Assembly (NCBI GenBank): GCA_000320545.1
Contig: ADNK01000003.1
Location: 1-34,493 of the forward strand
Direction of reading: 5' to 3'
From: Bigelowiella natans CCMP2755
Lineage: Eukaryota > Cercozoa > Chlorarachniophyceae
Length of the DNA: 34,493 nt
Shown: positions 32,301 through 34,493 of the stretch, piece by piece
Layout: each line of letters begins with the position of its first letter
Numbering within the stretch: the first letter of the stretch is position 1
Position numbers and translations under genes: made by a program
Notes under the pieces: model-generated
The model's input: only the letters and a program-made list of their open reading frames with translations
The model's database searches: none
Told to the model about the DNA's origin: nothing

Positions 32301-34368
32301 CTTTGTCGATATCCCAATCATCAGCTGGGGGGGTCTTGTCCAGTAGCTCCGTTATCTGTCGGATGGTCTTGCCGGGGTTCTTCTTCCGTAGCTCGGTAGG
32401 TGTAGGTAGCTTGTTGTCCGCTAGGTCCATAAACTCTAACGCATTAACGCTTGACTCAGAGGTCCACTCGTCAAGCCGTATCATGTTCTGGCTGATGGTC
32501 CTGCCTGACTTCTTTGGCAACTTAGCAAAGTATATCTTGTGATTGTAGAATGATATGATCCCCCCTAATTTTTCTAGGGCATCCTGTCCGAGGAGTAGTT
32601 CCATGGATAAAGTCATGGCTACTCGGGTCTTGATTTGGGTCTCCGCGTCGCTGCCAGGTATCTGTAGCTTTAGCATTAGCTCACCGACGGTCTTCATGGA
32701 AGAGCTTCCGTCTGCTTGAGCATATTTACGTTCTTTCTTAGTCACTTGATCCAATAGTCCTAACCTTCTTACTGTGCTTAGGCTTATGAAGGACTTCGGC
32801 ATGCTGCCACTATCCCAAAGGGCAGGTAGTTTCTTGTAGTCTCCGTAGCTGTCTTTAACTTTAACCTTGGTCATAGCAACTTTGATAGTCCTGTTAGCGT
32901 CTTCGTCATTAATGTTGCATACTCCTAAGTTCTTTATGTCGTCTAGGGTCATGGGCTTGTCTTGGTCCTGCGTTGCTGGTACTGCTGTCTTCGTCGGCGC
33001 CTGCTTAAGGTGATCTAATATTCCGTTTATCTGCTGCTGTATAGCATTGATACTGTTCTGCTTTTTGTTCTTATATTTATTGTTCTTCCCGTTGTTGCTG
33101 CCTTGCCATTTGCTGTTGTTATATCCTTGTCCTCTGCCTTTCTTTCTCTTTAACTTCTCGTAGTGTTCGTTGAGCTGCCTGATCGTCATCCTGGGTCGTC
33201 CTTCTTTCCTGTCTCTGCAGTCTTTAGCGGTGTGTTTCCCTTTACGTGAGCAGTATCCGCAACGTCGGTTACCTTCCCTGTCCTTGTACCAGTCTCGCTG
33301 CGGCTTAATAGCGTTAATGTTTCCTATGCCAGGTACCTTAGGGCTGGTAAACTTGCGGTCCTGCTCCTGCTCGCGTAGGGATATAGCCTGCACTGCTGCC
33401 TCCATCGTGGTGTAGCCTTTCTCCGTAACGTAAGTGGATTCCTTTATCTTTAACTTGAACTCTTCAAACCTTGCCTGATCATCACCTGTGTTGTAATTAA
33501 AATCATGTAGTTCGTCGATCATATCCTGGAAGCGCGTGGCAAAGTCTCTAACAGGTTCTCTCTCATGCTGCATCATTGCTCTGTATTTTCTAATAGCCTG
33601 GGGTAGGGAGTTAGCATCCTGTTCATTTACAAAAGCCTTCATTATCGCCTCAACGTCTCGTAGCCCACTAACTGTAGTGTGTATTTTCTCTAGCTGCCTG
33701 ATCCGGGTCCTGCCTGTCTCGTAAAGGTCCATGGCTTGCTTTATTATAGCTAGCCATTTGAGCTTGTCGTTTTCGGTGGGGTTAGGGGTAAAGTCGCAGA
33801 GTATACTCCTAGCGTTCTTCCACCACCTCCTTGCCTCACCTCTTTTCCCGTTGTATTTCGTTATCATAACCGGTGCTGTTTTAACAGACATGAACTGGGT
33901 GTTCCGCTGTACCGGCTGCTGCTGCTTGACGGTGCTCTGGGTCGTCCCCCGCGAGGCGCCCAGACCCCCGTCGTTCCTAAACAAAGCTGCCCACTCTGGA
34001 GGTAAGTCTGCTTCGTAATCCATGATGTCCTGCATGATAGCTGCCCAAACATCATGTGTCTGATACTTGTATTCTATCGATACTTTCAGTTTGGCGTAGT
34101 TGCTCGCCCTGGGTCGCAAGGCTCGTAATGCCATTACGACCTTCTTGCTTTCGGCGGCCACGTCCTCGTCGTCCGCCTCGTAGAAGTTCTCCAGTGCCTC
34201 TGCTGCTGCATCTGCTTTCTTAATCCCGGGTGCTGGTCCCGGCGGTGCCTGTGGAGGTGTTCCTCCTCCTTCCTTAGCGTCCGTATCGCCCTTCCTTTCC
34301 TGTTTCTGCTCGTGCCCTTGCACGGCCTGCGAGCCAAAGTCCTGCTGTTCTTCTAGCTGCTGTGACAT
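29395..34368 (-). CDS. gag-pol polyprotein, single 1657-aa frame
   Basis: One uninterrupted frame encodes the element's capsid and enzymes. Order by approximate residue: Gln/Pro-rich N terminus; retrotransposon gag region (WWKNARSIL, HEREPVRDFATRF); zinc knuckle CGYCSRKGKHTAKDC near 367-382 (spacing C-x2-C-x5-H-x4-C, one residue longer than usual); aspartic protease LWDSG near 518; reverse transcriptase with YVDDD near 889; RNase H with LWTDWS near 1043 and TDHKPL near 1107; integrase with HGPAH near 1233, D about 1300, D about 1373 and E about 1402; a chromodomain-free SH3-like tail; then about 150 further residues rich in Trp/Tyr/Asp. No stop or frameshift is visible, so the enzymes look intact. 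The D-to-E spacing in integrase is 27 residues rather than the usual 35. Confidence 0.93.
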   Translation of the reverse strand: MSQQLEEQQDFGSQAVQGHEQKQERKGDTDAKEGGGTPPQAPPGPAPGIKKADAAAEALENFYEADDEDVAAESKKVVMALRALRPRASNYAKLKVSIEYKYQTHDVWAAIMQDIMDYEADLPPEWAALFRNDGGLGASRGTTQSTVKQQQPVQRNTQFMSVKTAPVMITKYNGKRGEARRWWKNARSILCDFTPNPTENDKLKWLAIIKQAMDLYETGRTRIRQLEKIHTTVSGLRDVEAIMKAFVNEQDANSLPQAIRKYRAMMQHEREPVRDFATRFQDMIDELHDFNYNTGDDQARFEEFKLKIKESTYVTEKGYTTMEAAVQAISLREQEQDRKFTSPKVPGIGNINAIKPQRDWYKDREGNRRCGYCSRKGKHTAKDCRDRKEGRPRMTIRQLNEHYEKLKRKKGRGQGYNNSKWQGSNNGKNNKYKNKKQNSINAIQQQINGILDHLKQAPTKTAVPATQDQDKPMTLDDIKNLGVCNINDEDANRTIKVAMTKVKVKDSYGDYKKLPALWDSGSMPKSFISLSTVRRLGLLDQVTKKERKYAQADGSSSMKTVGELMLKLQIPGSDAETQIKTRVAMTLSMELLLGQDALEKLGGIISFYNHKIYFAKLPKKSGRTISQNMIRLDEWTSESSVNALEFMDLADNKLPTPTELRKKNPGKTIRQITELLDKTPPADDWDIDKGKKYINKILNEKYSDITKPTTKPSSKLTPVKIELKKGYEECIINDPEHRRPEADWEKIEWQINEWAKEGKIEPSNSPWNVRHVLAKKPTYPFFRLAHNFIRHNRVIKRIQTPTPRIDDVIEHVIGYKYYSSLDKNESYMQTPIHKTSRPITAFSSRHRKWHFVVFPYGLSISGDAFSSQNYRAYTHDGMASVLWVFVFVYVDDDIICTNTVVAQIFLLENIFIRFAHFGFTIRLQKCTFLATRIKWCGYYLEQGRITPNPEKVAALQQAPKPKNAKELKSFLQTAAWILRRFSPTYARTAAAFTTAYRKENSVGLSFAKVWAKAGLDAHFDNLIKLCSNTLLNAKVDTTRPATLWTDWSKLGMAAVLTQDQQIIRVWGRACTAAEAKYSPTKGEYKAMTEAQRKLRYYLLSVPSFTLMTDHKPLLGIDRKLEAPNDEYAAMRADTEEFRDKRTVVYAPGDKQLADYFSRLFEKKVPTQVTPMVNAITFEDGDFLPEPEELQHLQEHLDKYKHKHEVLSDRIYVYTNNVRRTYVPRRTRGALLFTAHGPAHVGENHITALLYHYYWPYKLKEIRTYLRGCRCSSLKAAGVATKESSKSRASKKIKARNFLDIVQIDVYKYDGYHYLTFVDVATGKCWVKKIIKVNVAKKNKGLYKQRLTNCYRTWESELQAIPDEVSINKIPKKLHVDNETSLLQLPHPNIDASPVYYAQSNSKVERLHRTLANLSRINSTTPDKIQGLVNDTFTSGGGIKDKEREEGDDNDDDTESEDEKVPYDGRVLKEGQYVRAKVNLRSRNKQDPFWGGVAKVTERKGRKQYYIYDGNRVTLRHISHLKNYDIGEKLLEDVKVNPTVWERAMPCLGPRPKFDVEYGNNKVRVNDDWRMKIVYLGYPGLRNMERVAMKIKDGKYQLLYLAVPDLPFEHWYKVLGDLDAEGWYGHEPKDEGEFWVSDKGDKVREESITWWLVKFRKR

Positions 34369-34407
34369 TGTTAGTCAAATCGTTTCCCGTGTGTGGAAGC
34401 CAAAGGT
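34369..34407 (-). promoter_or_regulatory. primer-binding-site region
   Basis: The 39 nt between the 5' LTR edge and the gag start. No standard initiator-Met PBS touches the LTR; a TGG-initiated candidate (TGGCTTCCACACACGGG) begins five nt inside, at 34402 on the minus strand. Confidence 0.45.
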
Positions 34408-34493
34408 TGTTGCGCGTAAGGTGTTCACAGGCCGAGGCGCTACGTGCACAAGTAGGCAGGGGGGGGGAAAGGCACGTTTGCTTCCTTTGAAGA
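34408..34493 (-). repeat. 5' LTR, partial (86 bp in window)
   Basis: Direct repeat of 29018-29104 in the same orientation, beginning TGTTGCGCGTAAGG; cut by the window end. One fewer T in the TTCCTTT run near the end than in the other copy. Confidence 0.92.

Larger units (their letters stand above)
29018..34493 (-). mobile_element. Ty3/gypsy-type LTR retrotransposon, 5' LTR truncated by window end
   Basis: Minus-strand element with gag-pol in one frame, the order protease, reverse transcriptase, RNase H, integrase (Ty3/gypsy order), and flanking direct repeats. The left copy (29018-29343, 3' LTR) is complete with TG...CA ends. The right copy (5' LTR) starts at 34408 and leaves the window after 86 bp. 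Over that overlap the two differ by one T in a homopolymer, implying recent insertion. Target-site duplication cannot be checked because the right flank is missing; the left flank reads GGTCAGTT. Confidence 0.95.

Noticed and set aside
1-34493. CRISPR arrays, tRNA, rRNA, bacterial operons
   Set aside because: None seen: repeats are simple-sequence or LTRs, without regularly spaced unique spacers, and no cloverleaf or rRNA core recognised by eye.

Overview
The window reads as nuclear DNA of an intron-rich unicellular eukaryote. It holds spliceosomal genes with many short GT-AG introns (about 54-500 nt) and abundant di- and trinucleotide microsatellites. It also carries AMPK, PI3/PI4-kinase and cohesin-release (WAPL) genes, and ends in a Ty3/gypsy-type LTR retrotransposon. 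The two-domain (2 x 6TM) voltage-gated channel is of a kind I associate with stramenopile/SAR algae and protists. That placement is only an inference; nothing here fixes the species. No bacterial operon, CRISPR array, rRNA or tRNA was recognised.

Most genes had to be assembled exon by exon. I required GT-AG borders, continuous reading phase and family-like sequence, so most lie in ORFs too short to stand out by length. Left to right: 1-2817, repeat-rich with only doubtful exons; 2818-3430 (-), small protein with a KOW/SH3-like core; 3722-10443 (+), 27-exon two-domain voltage-gated cation channel; 11391-14416 (-), AMPK gamma (four CBS domains, 11 exons); 15123-17929 (+), compact PI3/PI4-kinase with an N-terminal GYF_2-like domain; 19224-20107 (+), single-RRM protein with an organelle-type N terminus; 20919-23980 (-), type II membrane protein, probably glycosyltransferase-like; 24603-26399 (+), intronless WAPL-like protein; 27418-28864 (-), signal-peptide protein with three C-terminal membrane segments; 29018-34493 (-), LTR retrotransposon whose second LTR runs off the window.

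Gene order alternates between divergent pairs with short shared 5' regions (3431-3721, 14417-15122, 23981-24602) and convergent pairs. The spacers between convergent genes are rich in CTAG and TGCA tetramers and dinucleotide repeats. Two of them carry diverged copies of one short unclassified repeat. The genes do not form an obvious pathway, although AMPK gamma and the lipid kinase are both signalling genes sharing a divergent promoter region.

The points most worth a second look are: the GYF_2-lipid kinase fusion; the channel's 18- and 23-nt microexons and its acidic two-domain pore; an AMPK gamma splice donor made from a (GT)n microsatellite; an intronless WAPL in an intron-dense locus; a young-looking retrotransposon 154 bp upstream of, and parallel to, a membrane-protein gene; and that element's extra C-terminal domain, shortened integrase spacing and hairpin-rich LTR.
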